64,000 bases of DNA from Candidatus Zixiibacteriota bacterium (GCA_020348065.1 CP070742.1:1686996-1750995), one strand, 5' to 3'; positions 35,504 through 44,964 are shown, counted from the stretch's first letter. Made by a program: numbers and translations. The notes: generated by a model from the letters alone, not told the origin.

Positions 35504-38293
35504 ATGAAAAGGATTATATTTATCATAGCGGCATATATAATGTTCATATCTGCCTTTTGCTGGGGCACTATCATAAACGTCCCTCAAGACTACCCGACCG
35601 TCCAGACCGGAATCAACGCCAGTACGAACGGTGACACAGTGCTGGTGCAACCGGGGACATATGTCGAGAATATCAACTTCAACGGGCATAATATCGTCCT
35701 GGGATCACTTTTTCTAACGACGGGGGATACGATCTATATTTCGCAGACGATAATAGATGGCGATTCTGCGGGTACGGTTGTTTTATTTGAAAACGGCGAG
35801 GGTAACACAGCAATCATTACAGGCTTTACAATACGTAATGGCTGGGTTTCGACCAGTTTCTACGGGGGCGGTATTACCTGCAGGTATCAGTCGCATCCTA
35901 AAATTATTCGAAATATAATAACCGAAAACTCTAGTTATGTCGACGGTGCTGGAATTACCTGCGCATACGAGTCGAATCCTGAAATTACACATAATATTAT
36001 TACGGGAAACAACAGTAATTTCGACGGAGGTGGAATTTTCTGTCGGAATTCCAGTCCCGTGATTAACGGCAATACAATTAATGGAAATTTCGCCGGCAGG
36101 CTCGGCGGTGGAATTCGATGCATGTTAAATTCCAATCCACAGATTACAGGCAACATAATTTCGGCAAACGCCGCCAGTAATAACGGCGGCGGGATTTATA
36201 GCAATTCCGACAGTCTTTTAGTCAACGGCAATACGATAATTAATAATTCAGCAAAATCCGGTGGCGGGATTTATTGCATGTATTGCGAACCTTTAATCAT
36301 CAACAATACAATTATTAATAATTCCGCATTAAATTCGGAATTCGCCGCGGGGGGAGGAATCTACTGTCATAGATCAAATGCTATAATAAGTGATAATGTG
36401 ATTAGCAGCAATATTGCTGAGGATTTTGGCGGTGGAATTTACTGCGGTAGCGACGACAGCTCGACAATAAGCGGCAATACTATTTCGGAGAATTCGAGTA
36501 GAAAAGGAGGGGGTCTTTATCTTACTAATAGCTCTGATCCTGACGTGGCGAATAATACAATATCGGGTAATAATGCCTCTGCTACCGGGGGTGGAATTTT
36601 TTGTGGGTATCTTTCGGATCCCCTTATTCTCAACAACGTCATAACAGATAATGTCGCCCAGGGCGAAGGGGGTGGCGGAATATACTCTTTCAATTCCGAT
36701 CCCTGCCTGCTTAACAATACTATTTCGTTCAATTACGCCGGTTATTTGGGTGGTGGTTATTACGGAGATAGCAGTTCCGTATCGATAGCAATCAATACAA
36801 TCTTTTGGGCCAATAATGCAGGATACCTGGGGAATGATATTTTCCTGGATGTTTTTTCATCCGCCGCAATTACCTATTGCAATGTTCAGGATTCGTTATG
36901 GCCCGGTCTGGGAAATATCAGCACCGATCCGCTGTATCGCGATCCCCTGGATGACGATTTTCATCTAATGTCTATCATATGCGGGGATTCGCTGGATTCA
37001 CCGTGCATTGACGCCGGCAATCCGTATATCCTCGACGGTTTGCTTGATTGTTCCCGGGGATTGGGAACATTCATCAGCGATATGGGAGCTTATGGCGGCA
37101 GCGACTCAATCAGCGGATACATAATTAATGTGCCGGGTGATTATCCCACCATTCAACTGGCCATTGATGAAAGTATTAATGGGGATACGATTCTCGTCCA
37201 TCCCGGCATCTATTCTGAGAATATTAATTTTAACGGGCATAATATTGTGGTCGGTTCAATGTTCATGATGACCGGCGATATTTCATATATCTCATCGACC
37301 ATTATAGATGGAAACGATTCCGCATCCACGGTGACATTTAACAGCGGCGAAGGCCCCGACACGCGCCTCATCGGATTTACCATACAAAACGGTTGGGCCA
37401 ATCATGGAGGCGGCATTTATTGTAGTGAATCCGATCCGGCTATCAGCAATAATATAATAAGCTCAAATTCCGTCAATTCTTTCGGTGGTGGAATTTTGTT
37501 TCTTGAATCCTCTTCGATATTTAACAATAACCTGGTTACAGGAAATTCTGCCAACCAGGGCGGGGGAATCTGCTGTATGGGTTCTAATCCGACTATGATC
37601 AACAATGTACTGACGGGTAATACGGGAAATTCATCGGGGGGCGGGATTCATTGTACCTTGGAATCCAATCCGGCGATTATTAACACGATCTTATGGGCGG
37701 ACAGCGCCCCTACCGGAATTGAAATCGACCTCGATAATTCGTCGACCCCGTCTGTTTCCTACAGTGATATCCAGGGAGGCTGGTCGGGATACGGCAATAT
37801 CGATATCGATCCCCTTTTCCGAGATCCTTCAAGCGGCGATTTCCACCTCATGTCAATGGCATGCGGTGATTCGGCCGACTCTCCCTGTATCGATGCAGGT
37901 CATCCCGATTTAGTCGATACATTGCTCGATTGTTCCTGGGGTCTGGGAGGATTGCGCAGCGATATGGGTGGCTATGGCGGAGGGGAATTGCCGGTAACGG
38001 CTATTTCTGATGGTCATCTACCTACACCTCGCACATTTATACTGGATCAAAACTACCCCAACCCATTCAACGCTTACACCACCATAGAATTCACCATTGC
38101 TGAACCTCAGAATATCCGATTGTCAGTTTATGACATCCTCGGCCGCCAAGTTCAAACCTTGATTGATGAACACAAGCAGGCTGGCACTCATACCATCACC
38201 TTCGACGCATCCGATCTCTCCAGCGGCGTCTATTTCTACAGGCTGCAGGCAGGAGATACGGTTGAGTCTAAAAGGATGATATTATTGAAATAA
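35504..38293 (+). CDS. Secreted parallel beta-helix protein with T9SS sorting domain
   Basis: This 929-residue exported protein starts with a signal peptide (MKRIIFIIAAYIMFISAFCWG). Two related modules follow. Module 1 (about 23-530) opens INVPQDYPTVQTGINAS and closes PCIDAGNPY...LDCSRGLG. Module 2 (about 538-830) opens INVPGDYPTIQLAIDES and closes PCIDAGHPD...LDCSWGLG. Each contains right-handed beta-helix rungs of the GGGIYC...PxIxNNxIxGN type. The last ~80 residues (LDQNYPNPFNAYTTIEFTI, VYDILGRQVQTL, SGVYFYRLQAGD) are a type A T9SS C-terminal domain. The protein is probably surface-attached or released. The ligand is unknown; beta-helices often bind or cleave polysaccharides. GGAGG precedes the ATG. 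Confidence 0.93.
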   Translation: MKRIIFIIAAYIMFISAFCWGTIINVPQDYPTVQTGINASTNGDTVLVQPGTYVENINFNGHNIVLGSLFLTTGDTIYISQTIIDGDSAGTVVLFENGEGNTAIITGFTIRNGWVSTSFYGGGITCRYQSHPKIIRNIITENSSYVDGAGITCAYESNPEITHNIITGNNSNFDGGGIFCRNSSPVINGNTINGNFAGRLGGGIRCMLNSNPQITGNIISANAASNNGGGIYSNSDSLLVNGNTIINNSAKSGGGIYCMYCEPLIINNTIINNSALNSEFAAGGGIYCHRSNAIISDNVISSNIAEDFGGGIYCGSDDSSTISGNTISENSSRKGGGLYLTNSSDPDVANNTISGNNASATGGGIFCGYLSDPLILNNVITDNVAQGEGGGGIYSFNSDPCLLNNTISFNYAGYLGGGYYGDSSSVSIAINTIFWANNAGYLGNDIFLDVFSSAAITYCNVQDSLWPGLGNISTDPLYRDPLDDDFHLMSIICGDSLDSPCIDAGNPYILDGLLDCSRGLGTFISDMGAYGGSDSISGYIINVPGDYPTIQLAIDESINGDTILVHPGIYSENINFNGHNIVVGSMFMMTGDISYISSTIIDGNDSASTVTFNSGEGPDTRLIGFTIQNGWANHGGGIYCSESDPAISNNIISSNSVNSFGGGILFLESSSIFNNNLVTGNSANQGGGICCMGSNPTMINNVLTGNTGNSSGGGIHCTLESNPAIINTILWADSAPTGIEIDLDNSSTPSVSYSDIQGGWSGYGNIDIDPLFRDPSSGDFHLMSMACGDSADSPCIDAGHPDLVDTLLDCSWGLGGLRSDMGGYGGGELPVTAISDGHLPTPRTFILDQNYPNPFNAYTTIEFTIAEPQNIRLSVYDILGRQVQTLIDEHKQAGTHTITFDASDLSSGVYFYRLQAGDTVESKRMILLK

Positions 38294-38342
38294 TATTTAC
38301 TTAATCTATAGCGACATACTGCGCACATGGAAATAGAATCTG

Positions 38343-38639
38343 TTAACCCGGCTCGTATAATACGGGCTCGCCCAGTTCGGAGAAAGTGAAATTATAGAAG
38401 ACGTTATGCCCGTTGTAATCCAGGACCCTGAGATCGTCCGTCTGCTTTACATCGTTCATAATGGTGTCGTATAGCGAGCCGTATTTAGCTTTCACCAGCC
38501 CCGGGTTCAGCTCATAAGCAATAAACTTCTTGATTCCTTTCACAGCCAGCTTCTCGATAAAACCGGGATCGGTCAATGAGGAGTAGGTGGTCAAGATCAG
38601 AATCGGCCCGGTGCCGGTGAAAATAATCACGCTTTTCAT
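38343..38639 (-). CDS. Small conserved-looking protein of unknown function
   Basis: This 98-residue protein has no signal peptide. It begins MKSVIIFTGTGPILILTTYSS and includes FIEKLAVKGIKKFIAYELN and LRVLDYNGHNVFYNFTFSEL. The pattern suggests a small alpha/beta domain. GAGGG precedes the start at good spacing, which supports a real gene. It is convergent with the beta-helix gene and lies 58 bp after the YbaK-type gene on the same strand, so the two may form an operon. No family is recognised. Confidence 0.65.
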   Translation of the reverse strand: MKSVIIFTGTGPILILTTYSSLTDPGFIEKLAVKGIKKFIAYELNPGLVKAKYGSLYDTIMNDVKQTDDLRVLDYNGHNVFYNFTFSELGEPVLYEPG

Positions 38640-38697
38640 AATTACCCTCGTTTCTCAATAATAAGCCCCTGTCACCCGAACGGATATAAAGCCCCGC

Positions 38698-39162
38698 TCA
38701 ATAGCATGAGAATTTCAGGACTTTAGGCTTCACCAGTTTTTCGAAGTCCTTGAAGGATAATCTGATAAGCTCCGTATGCGAGCCGGCATTGAACGCGATC
38801 TCATCATCCTCGGCGAGCTTCTCCGCGGAATAGACGTCCATCCCGTAGAGATTGCCGAAAGGCGGCATGGCTCCCACGTCGCATTCCGGAAACATATCCT
38901 TGAACTCGGCCTCGCCGGCCAGGACCACCTCCTTTGCACCCGACGCTTCTTTCAGCAGGTCGAAATCGATCTTGCACGAAGCGGGCAAAACCGCCATGGA
39001 CATTTTACCGTCCATTTTCACTATTACCGTTTTAGCTATCTCTTTTCCAGGTATGTGCGTCGACGCCGCTATTTCCTGGGCGGTGTACGCTTCAGAATGA
39101 TTGATGACGGCGTACTTGATTTTGTTCTGGTCCAGGAAATCCTTCAATTTTCTAACCGGCAT
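38698..39162 (-). CDS. YbaK/EbsC-family aminoacyl-tRNA deacylase
   Basis: This is a 154-residue single-domain protein of the YbaK/ProX editing fold. It opens [29 protein letters not shown] and contains [23 protein letters not shown] with the conserved Lys. [40 protein letters not shown] ends with the expected GxxxxxxxL pattern. Family members hydrolyse mischarged tRNAs (Cys-tRNA-Pro, Ala-tRNA-Pro). The exact specificity cannot be told. GGAGG precedes the start. Confidence 0.92.
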   Translation of the reverse strand: MPVRKLKDFLDQNKIKYAVINHSEAYTAQEIAASTHIPGKEIAKTVIVKMDGKMSMAVLPASCKIDFDLLKEASGAKEVVLAGEAEFKDMFPECDVGAMPPFGNLYGMDVYSAEKLAEDDEIAFNAGSHTELIRLSFKDFEKLVKPKVLKFSCY

Positions 39163-39410
39163 GCTCCCTCCTTAATCGTTTAAATTTTCACGATCCGGAT
39201 TTATCCTTGATTTATATATTTTTTCAAAAAGCGCACCGCAAGAAATCAAGTTTAGCGTTTTTAAAATATCCAATTTTGGATGAGAAAACAAATAAATAAT
39301 TTTCAAATAATCCTTGCCATAAAATTGGACAGACTATACCTTATTGCAGGACGATCAGCTTCTTCGAGCGTTCATTCTCAAAAAAATAATATCCTGAGAG
39401 GGAGGTTGCA

Positions 39411-40508
39411 ATGAAAAGAATTCCTTCGATTTTAGTCGTTGTATTGGTGTCTGTATTCGTCGTTAAAAACATATCGGCCGATTGGACTATCGACGACGGC
39501 TATAAAATGCATTACCCTCAAATGCCTTATGAGCCGGGCTGGATAGTAAAAAGCAGCCTGCCCGTGATTCTGGCGGAAGACTGGCAATGCAGCGATTCCG
39601 GTTGGATTAAAGACCTGCATTTCTGGGGCGGCTGGAAGAACGGACTCGAAGGCAATATCACGCGCTTTTTGGTAGTTATTTACGCCGATATCCCGGCCAA
39701 TCCGCCGGATATTTTGTTCAGCAAGCCGGGAGCGGAACTATGGAGCAAAATGATAACCAATTTTGTGGTATCCGATCCCATTATCGAGCCGAGCATCTAT
39801 TACTGGTATGATCCCTCCACCGGTATGACCTCTTTTGATGACAGCCTGACCTACTATCAGTACAACATCTTCCTTGATGAACAGGACTGGTTCCGGCAGG
39901 AGCGGGGGACCATTTACTGGCTGAGCGTATCGGCGTTGGTACTCGATCCGGAGACCTATGAATGGGGATGGTTTTCCACCTCCGACAACTGGAATGACGA
40001 CGCGGTGTGGACCTATCCCGATACTATCTGGTATCATATGCACGAGCCGCCCGGATGCCCCGCATTTATCCCCGGCGACGTTGACGGCAATTGCGTCGTC
40101 GACAGCAACGATGTTAACCATCTTGTCGCATATTTTCAGATGACAGGACCTCCGCCGAGACTTGCTGTAATTGATACGGCCGGCACTTTTTATCCCGCGG
40201 CCGACGCCAACGGCAGTTGTTCAATAAATAGCTATGATGCTACATATCTTATTATGTATTTGGACCATGGCGGACCTTCGCCTCTTTACTGCGATATGTA
40301 TCCGCCCGCTGGAACGGGAACATCTCTCGATCTCGCCTTCGTGGTCAATAGCGGGCCGCCGGAACCCATCCCCACCCTCAACGAATGGGGCATGCTGATA
40401 ATGGGATTGCTGCTTTTGGCCGCGGGGACGGCGGCAGTGGTAAGAAGACGTAAAACAGCTGCGGTAACAAAGCATTTAAAAAATCTTCCGGATCATGGGG
40501 AAAGATGA
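39411..40508 (+). CDS. Exported protein with dockerin repeats and IPTL-type sorting tail
   Basis: This 365-residue protein starts with a signal peptide (RIPSILVVVLVSVFVVKNISA). A beta-rich Trp/Tyr-rich domain (about 25-225) includes ILAEDWQCSDSGWIKDLHFWGGW. Two dockerin-type calcium repeats follow: GDVDGNCVVDSNDVNHLVAYF and DANGSCSINSYDATYLIMYL. The tail IPTLNEWGMLIMGLLLLAAG plus VVRRRK has the sorting-signal plan of motif, hydrophobic helix and basic end. Dockerins bind cohesins elsewhere; no cohesin is in the window. IPTLxxWG tails are processed by exosortase H in other bacteria; its gene is not here. GGGAGG precedes the start. Confidence 0.9.
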   Translation: MKRIPSILVVVLVSVFVVKNISADWTIDDGYKMHYPQMPYEPGWIVKSSLPVILAEDWQCSDSGWIKDLHFWGGWKNGLEGNITRFLVVIYADIPANPPDILFSKPGAELWSKMITNFVVSDPIIEPSIYYWYDPSTGMTSFDDSLTYYQYNIFLDEQDWFRQERGTIYWLSVSALVLDPETYEWGWFSTSDNWNDDAVWTYPDTIWYHMHEPPGCPAFIPGDVDGNCVVDSNDVNHLVAYFQMTGPPPRLAVIDTAGTFYPAADANGSCSINSYDATYLIMYLDHGGPSPLYCDMYPPAGTGTSLDLAFVVNSGPPEPIPTLNEWGMLIMGLLLLAAGTAAVVRRRKTAAVTKHLKNLPDHGER

Positions 40509-40619
40509 AATTAATTAAACATTACCATATAATCGGACCCTTTTTATTTTAATATTGATTCGATTGATTTATTTGAATTTGTGGCAAATGATTGAAATGA
40601 ACCCTAAATGGAGGTTGAG

Positions 40620-41825
40620 ATGGGCAATTGCAGGGTGTTTTTGTTTTCATTGATTTTACTTTTCACAAATGAGCCTGTTGGAAAATTCGCTGGTGTTAAT
40701 GGTGGCACCGCTTTCGCTGATAACTCATGGTTTATTGAAACTGTGGACAGCACACTGGGGATATCAGTCTGCGGCCAATATTCATCGCTGGCTCTTGACT
40801 CTGATGATAATCCGCATATAAGCTATTGGGCCTGGAACGGCACCGATGGATTACATTACGCCTATAATGACGGCATGTCATGGAATATTGACCTAATTTA
40901 CGAGACCAACGGCACGACCGTTACTTCTATTGCCGTAGACAGCGAGAATAATCCTCATATTAGCTTCGTCGGTCTCGATCTCAAATTGAAATATGCGTAT
41001 TTTGACGGGACCTGGCATATAGAGGCGATAGACAGCGCAATTAATGTCGGTTTGAAGCATTCCATCGCGCTGGATAGTTTCGATAAACCGCATATCAGTT
41101 TTGTCAAGGATTCTCCGGGTGACGAAGACAGTCTGATGTATGCTTATTTTGACACTATGTGGAACATTCAGGCAGTAGATTGCCCCAGTTTCGGTGGGGA
41201 TCAGAGCTCGATCGCGCTGGATGAAAATAACAATGTTCATATCAGCTATCTTGGAGGACCAAGCGCCGATTTGAAATACGCTTTTTACGACGGCAGCTGG
41301 CATATCCAGATAGTGGACAGCTCTGGTTTTTTGGTTTTTTTTATATGTATGGATCTTGACGATATTAGCTATCCTCATATCAGTTACTATGACGCCGCAA
41401 ATAATGACCTTAACTATGCATATTTCGACGGCGTCTGGCATATCCGAACGGTTGATAGCTCCGGCAACGTTGGCCGGTACAATTCAATCGCTCTTGACAA
41501 TTCTAACAATATACATATTAGCTATTACGACAATACGAATTACAATCTAAAATATGCGTTTTATGACGGTAGCTGGCATATCCAGACCATAGATTCTTCC
41601 GGTTATGTCGGCCTCCATACTTCCATTAAGACGGATGCTAACGATAAACCCTGCATAAGCTATAGGTCATACAGCACCGCAGTAGAAAAACTAAAATATG
41701 CCCGCAGAATCGCTTTGCCTATCCCCACCCTCTCCGAATGGGGTATGCTGATACTGGGATTGCTGCTTTTGGCCGCGGGGACGGTGGCAGTTGTGAGGAG
41801 GAAAAGAGCGGTCGTAAAAGCATAA
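40620..41825 (+). CDS. Exported seven-repeat, probable beta-propeller protein with IPTL tail
   Basis: This is a 401-residue exported protein. The ATG at 40620 is chosen over one 12 bp upstream because GGAGG (40610-40614) sits five bases before it. After a signal peptide come seven ~45-residue units of the form SIALD...NPHISY...LKYAYFDGxWHIxxVDSSG, which suggests a seven-bladed propeller. The sixth is clearest (NNIHISYYDNTNYNLKYAFYDG); the seventh lacks the closing WHI part. The tail IPTLSEWGMLILGLLLLAAG plus VVRRKR matches the neighbouring sorting tails. It is probably a surface protein; no catalytic residues are apparent and the ligand is unknown. Confidence 0.88.
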   Translation: MGNCRVFLFSLILLFTNEPVGKFAGVNGGTAFADNSWFIETVDSTLGISVCGQYSSLALDSDDNPHISYWAWNGTDGLHYAYNDGMSWNIDLIYETNGTTVTSIAVDSENNPHISFVGLDLKLKYAYFDGTWHIEAIDSAINVGLKHSIALDSFDKPHISFVKDSPGDEDSLMYAYFDTMWNIQAVDCPSFGGDQSSIALDENNNVHISYLGGPSADLKYAFYDGSWHIQIVDSSGFLVFFICMDLDDISYPHISYYDAANNDLNYAYFDGVWHIRTVDSSGNVGRYNSIALDNSNNIHISYYDNTNYNLKYAFYDGSWHIQTIDSSGYVGLHTSIKTDANDKPCISYRSYSTAVEKLKYARRIALPIPTLSEWGMLILGLLLLAAGTVAVVRRKRAVVKA

Positions 41826-42533
41826 GATGCAAAAAATCTAACTCATTTTACAAATTTTCCTTGACTTGAAAAGTGGGGATATATAAATTTATTACTGAAA
41901 ACGGACGGTGCTATATAGGTCTTGTGTTATTAAATGGATCTTGTCTTATATGCCTTTCGACCTCTGCCAGGGGCATTTTTTACCCGACGTTTACGCCATG
42001 AGCGTTTTTTTTCTTTTACTCGGCTCAAGATGACAAGGTGGAGATTGTCTGTAACATGCGAGAGAATGCAGTATTGCTTCTTGTTCTTGATGTTGTTTAT
42101 GGCTATCTATTGTAAGGGCGATATTTTATCACAGTCGTCTATTACTTTTCGTATATATGGCGGGGGATCTATGCCCCGGAGATGGTCGAGAAAATCATAG
42201 AAGGCGTTAAATTTGAAAATGGACTTGAGGTCAAGATAGAGAAAAGAAAATGCGAAATGGTCACTGCTTGAAAAATGAATATACACGACTATTGACAAGT
42301 TCTGTGTCTGCAACTCAAGCAATCTCTTTGTTTCTTGTGTCAAGCGCGGTGTTGATAGGATTCTATCTCGAACCCAAGAGAATATTGCAGAGTCAAGATA
42401 CGCATCCAAGTTTAAAAAGAACTGAGAAAAACCTCTATATGTTCTTAAGGGAATTGAAAACGATTGGTAACCGATGAAATTAGACAAAAACCGGCTGTCT
42501 TAGACTTGTAAGGTATAGCAGCCAAAAGGAGGA
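41826..42533. other. 708-bp spacer with fragmentary coding signals
   Basis: This stretch is AT-richer than its neighbours. Reading frames on the plus strand look like pieces of small membrane proteins broken by stops. One piece encodes YIWRGIYAPEMVEKIIEGVK, immediately after a hydrophobic stretch in the same frame ended by a TAA at about 42113. No family is recognised. TTGACT (41861-41866) with TATAAA (41882-41887) is a weak promoter candidate with a short 15-bp gap. It may be a decayed gene. Confidence 0.4.
42250..42477 (+). CDS. Hypothetical 75-residue protein (doubtful)
   Basis: The frame has one hydrophobic stretch, ISLFLVSSAVLIGFYLEP, near residues 25-42 and a basic C-terminal part (RTEKNLYMFLRELKTIG). 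No convincing ribosome site precedes the ATG. The frame ends 57 bp before the next IPTL-tailed gene. It may be real, or a remnant within a decayed stretch. Confidence 0.3.
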   Translation: MRNGHCLKNEYTRLLTSSVSATQAISLFLVSSAVLIGFYLEPKRILQSQDTHPSLKRTEKNLYMFLRELKTIGNR

Positions 42534-43373
42534 ATGAAAATGTCTTTCCTGCGATGCTTTACTAAACCTCTGGTTATTATTTCTATGCTGATTCCCCTTC
42601 TTGTGTATACATCTTGTATGATCAACATAGATAACAGAATCGTTGCTTTTGCCGTACAAAAGCAAGTTAAAATTGTAATCCCTGGTGCTGGCACGACTTT
42701 TCCAGAAGTCCCCATAGATGGGTGGTATATGGGAAGGGTCCCAGTCACAACAACGCTTGCCGGAGTTGCCGATACATTTATCGTTTGCTTTACAGTTGGT
42801 TGGCCGGACAGCACCTATCATGTCGGGATCGATGCTAAATATGTTGGGAGTCATGGGAAAATACTGGGTGAGTACCAAACAGACAGTCTAGGACAGGTCA
42901 TTCCAGGATCAGATGTGGGGGTTCCAAACCTTGCTATAGGTAGCGCACCGGAACAAGGGCGAGTCTTGGAGGTGATTAATCCATCTCCTTCTGACTCTGT
43001 CAAAATTGATAGGTTGGAATATGCCGTCTCCTCTATAGACATACCGCTTGATAGTCTGAACTATTACAACCCATTAGTGCAAGGACTTAGCTGGAACATT
43101 CTGGTTTCCACAACAACTGACCTTTTACCTGGCGACACTCTTATTGTTGATGTTCCGGATGGTCCGCCAATTGATCCACATCTTTATAGTCGTGCCTTAA
43201 CAAGCACCCCGTCAGGCATTGCGATATCGGAAATTGTGTGGAGAGCAGATTTTCCCTCATTTCCCACCCTCTCCGAATGGGGCATACTGATTATGGCGCT
43301 GTTGTTGCTGGCGGCGGGAACAATCGCGATTATTCGCCGCAGAAAAGTAGCGTTACGGAAAAATGCTCAATAA
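42534..43373 (+). CDS. Exported protein with IPTL-type sorting tail, otherwise unknown
   Basis: This 279-residue protein has an N-terminal signal (about residues 8-27, PLVIISMLIPLLVYTSCMI). The Cys within it could be a lipobox, but the -3 to -1 residues do not fit well. The middle is beta-rich (VVIPGAGTTF-like stretches, ATLAGVADTFIVCF-like pattern) with no recognised domain. The tail FPTLSEWGILIMALLLLAAG plus IIRRRK matches the other two tails, with Phe in place of Ile. AAGGAGG lies shortly before the ATG. It is the last member of a three-gene group with the same tail. Confidence 0.82.
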   Translation: MKMSFLRCFTKPLVIISMLIPLLVYTSCMINIDNRIVAFAVQKQVKIVIPGAGTTFPEVPIDGWYMGRVPVTTTLAGVADTFIVCFTVGWPDSTYHVGIDAKYVGSHGKILGEYQTDSLGQVIPGSDVGVPNLAIGSAPEQGRVLEVINPSPSDSVKIDRLEYAVSSIDIPLDSLNYYNPLVQGLSWNILVSTTTDLLPGDTLIVDVPDGPPIDPHLYSRALTSTPSGIAISEIVWRADFPSFPTLSEWGILIMALLLLAAGTIAIIRRRKVALRKNAQ

Positions 43374-43501
43374 TCATAAACCGTCTGATCGCGTCTTGAA
43401 ATAATTTGGCTTTTTTCAGGGGGCACGTAAGTGTAACCCTCTGATTTTCTTTCCTCTTGCCTAAATCATTATCATTAACCATATTAGACTTTTATGAGAT
43501 T

Positions 43502-43575
43502 GTAGGTCGTGTTTTGAGAGGAGCGAGAAACCCGATATGGTTGTCGGGTTTGGGTAAATATCAAACCCGACCTAC
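43502..43575. repeat. REP-like inverted pair (BIME-like)
   Basis: GTAGGTCG at 43502 opens the element and CGACCTAC closes it at 43575. Inside are a degenerate GTGTTTTG...GAAACCCGA unit and a GTCGGGTTTG...CAAACCCGAC hairpin. It lies in the 279-bp gap before der and belongs to the same family as the units at 29-35 kb. Confidence 0.85.
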
Positions 43576-43652
43576 AGAAGAATATGTTGTAGGCCGATAG
43601 TACCGCGTTCCCGACAAAGAGCTTTAACGCGGAGAAAGAACTGGATTAAACA

Positions 43653-44963
43653 ATGTCCCTGCCCATCGTTGCCATAGTCGGGCGACCAAACGTAGGTAAA
43701 TCCACTCTCTTCAACCGGTTGGTGAGGACCCGGCAGGCTATTGTCGACGATACCCCCGGCATCACCCGCGACCGCCTTTACCGCCAGGCCAGCTGGAACG
43801 GAATCGATTTCATGGTGGTCGATACCGGAGGCCTCCACGTTGGTAGTGATGATGTGCTTGCAGTTAAAGTTACCGAGCAGGCCAGAATCGCCATGGATCA
43901 GGCGGACGTTATTGTCTACATGATCGACGCTAAAACAGGGGCTTTGGAGGAAGATATCAGGATTATCAGGGACCTTAAAAAATCTGCAAAAAAAGTAATT
44001 CTTGCGCCTAACAAGGTTGATGATCCCGAGCGCGAGTATGAAACCTCTGAATTTTACTCGCTCGGTTTTGAGAATATGATCCCGGTTTCCGCTCTTAACG
44101 GCCTGAATTGCGGCGATCTCCTCGACGCTATCGTGGAGGATCTTTCCCGAAGCGAACCGGATATAGCGTCCGATGAGACGGGCGTCGCCATAGTCGGCCG
44201 GCCAAACGTCGGGAAATCATCATTGCTTAACGCCATGACCGGCGAAAACATCACCATCGTAGCCGATCTTCCCGGCACCACCAGGGATGCCATAGATACA
44301 CGTTTTGAGATGAACGGCAAGAAATATGTATTAATAGATACCGCCGGTTTGAAGAAGAAAAAAATATATAAAAATCAACTTGAATATTATACAATGTTGA
44401 GGACCGCGCGGGCCATTTCCCGCTGTCATATAGCCGTTGTGGTCGTGGACAGCGTTGATGGTCTTGTGATGGGCGATCTGCGTATCGCCGCCGATGCGGC
44501 CGAATTGTATAAGGGATTGATATTCGCTTTCAACAAATGGGACCTGGTGGAAAAAGATGAGTTTACCGCCGACAAACTGCGCGGAGCGGTTCGCGAAAAG
44601 ACCAGAACCCTTTCCTACGCGCCGGTATTGTTTATTTCATCTTTGAAAGGGCAGCGGGTTGTAAAAGTGTGGGAATTCGTAGAGAAAATCGCCGCCGAGA
44701 GAAAGAAGCGGATTCCGACCTCCGAATTGAACGATTTCGTCCGGGAAATAGTCGAAAGAAGACCTCCTCCGGCAAAAAGGGGGAAGTTCATCAAAATTTA
44801 TTATGTCACCCAGCCCGAAGGCGATCCGCCCTCTTTCATTTTTTTCTGCAACCATCCCAAATTGATAGAAAGGCCGTATGTCAGGTATCTCGAAAACAGG
44901 ATCAGGGAGACCTACGGTTTCATGGGGACACCTTTAAAAATGGTGTTCAGATTGAGGAAGTAG
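43653..44963 (+). CDS. der: Ribosome biogenesis GTPase Der (EngA)
   Basis: This 436-residue protein has two tandem GTPase domains and a C-terminal KH-like domain. G1 motifs are GRPNVGKSTLFNRL near residue 9 and GRPNVGKSSLLNAM near 182. G3 motifs are DTGGL and DTAGL. G4 motifs are NKVD and NKWD. The DTPGITRDRLY and PGTTRDAID switch regions are present. It functions in 50S subunit maturation. It leads a der-plsY-pyk-gpsA cluster; plsY starts one base after its stop. Confidence 0.97.
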   Translation: MSLPIVAIVGRPNVGKSTLFNRLVRTRQAIVDDTPGITRDRLYRQASWNGIDFMVVDTGGLHVGSDDVLAVKVTEQARIAMDQADVIVYMIDAKTGALEEDIRIIRDLKKSAKKVILAPNKVDDPEREYETSEFYSLGFENMIPVSALNGLNCGDLLDAIVEDLSRSEPDIASDETGVAIVGRPNVGKSSLLNAMTGENITIVADLPGTTRDAIDTRFEMNGKKYVLIDTAGLKKKKIYKNQLEYYTMLRTARAISRCHIAVVVVDSVDGLVMGDLRIAADAAELYKGLIFAFNKWDLVEKDEFTADKLRGAVREKTRTLSYAPVLFISSLKGQRVVKVWEFVEKIAAERKKRIPTSELNDFVREIVERRPPPAKRGKFIKIYYVTQPEGDPPSFIFFCNHPKLIERPYVRYLENRIRETYGFMGTPLKMVFRLRK

Positions 44964-44964
44964 T

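Noticed and set aside
42107..42487. A 126-residue minus-strand frame in the spacer between two IPTL-tailed genes
   Set aside because: It has no recognisable domain or good ribosome site, and is opposite equally plausible plus-strand fragments. Kept only as part of the unexplained spacer.
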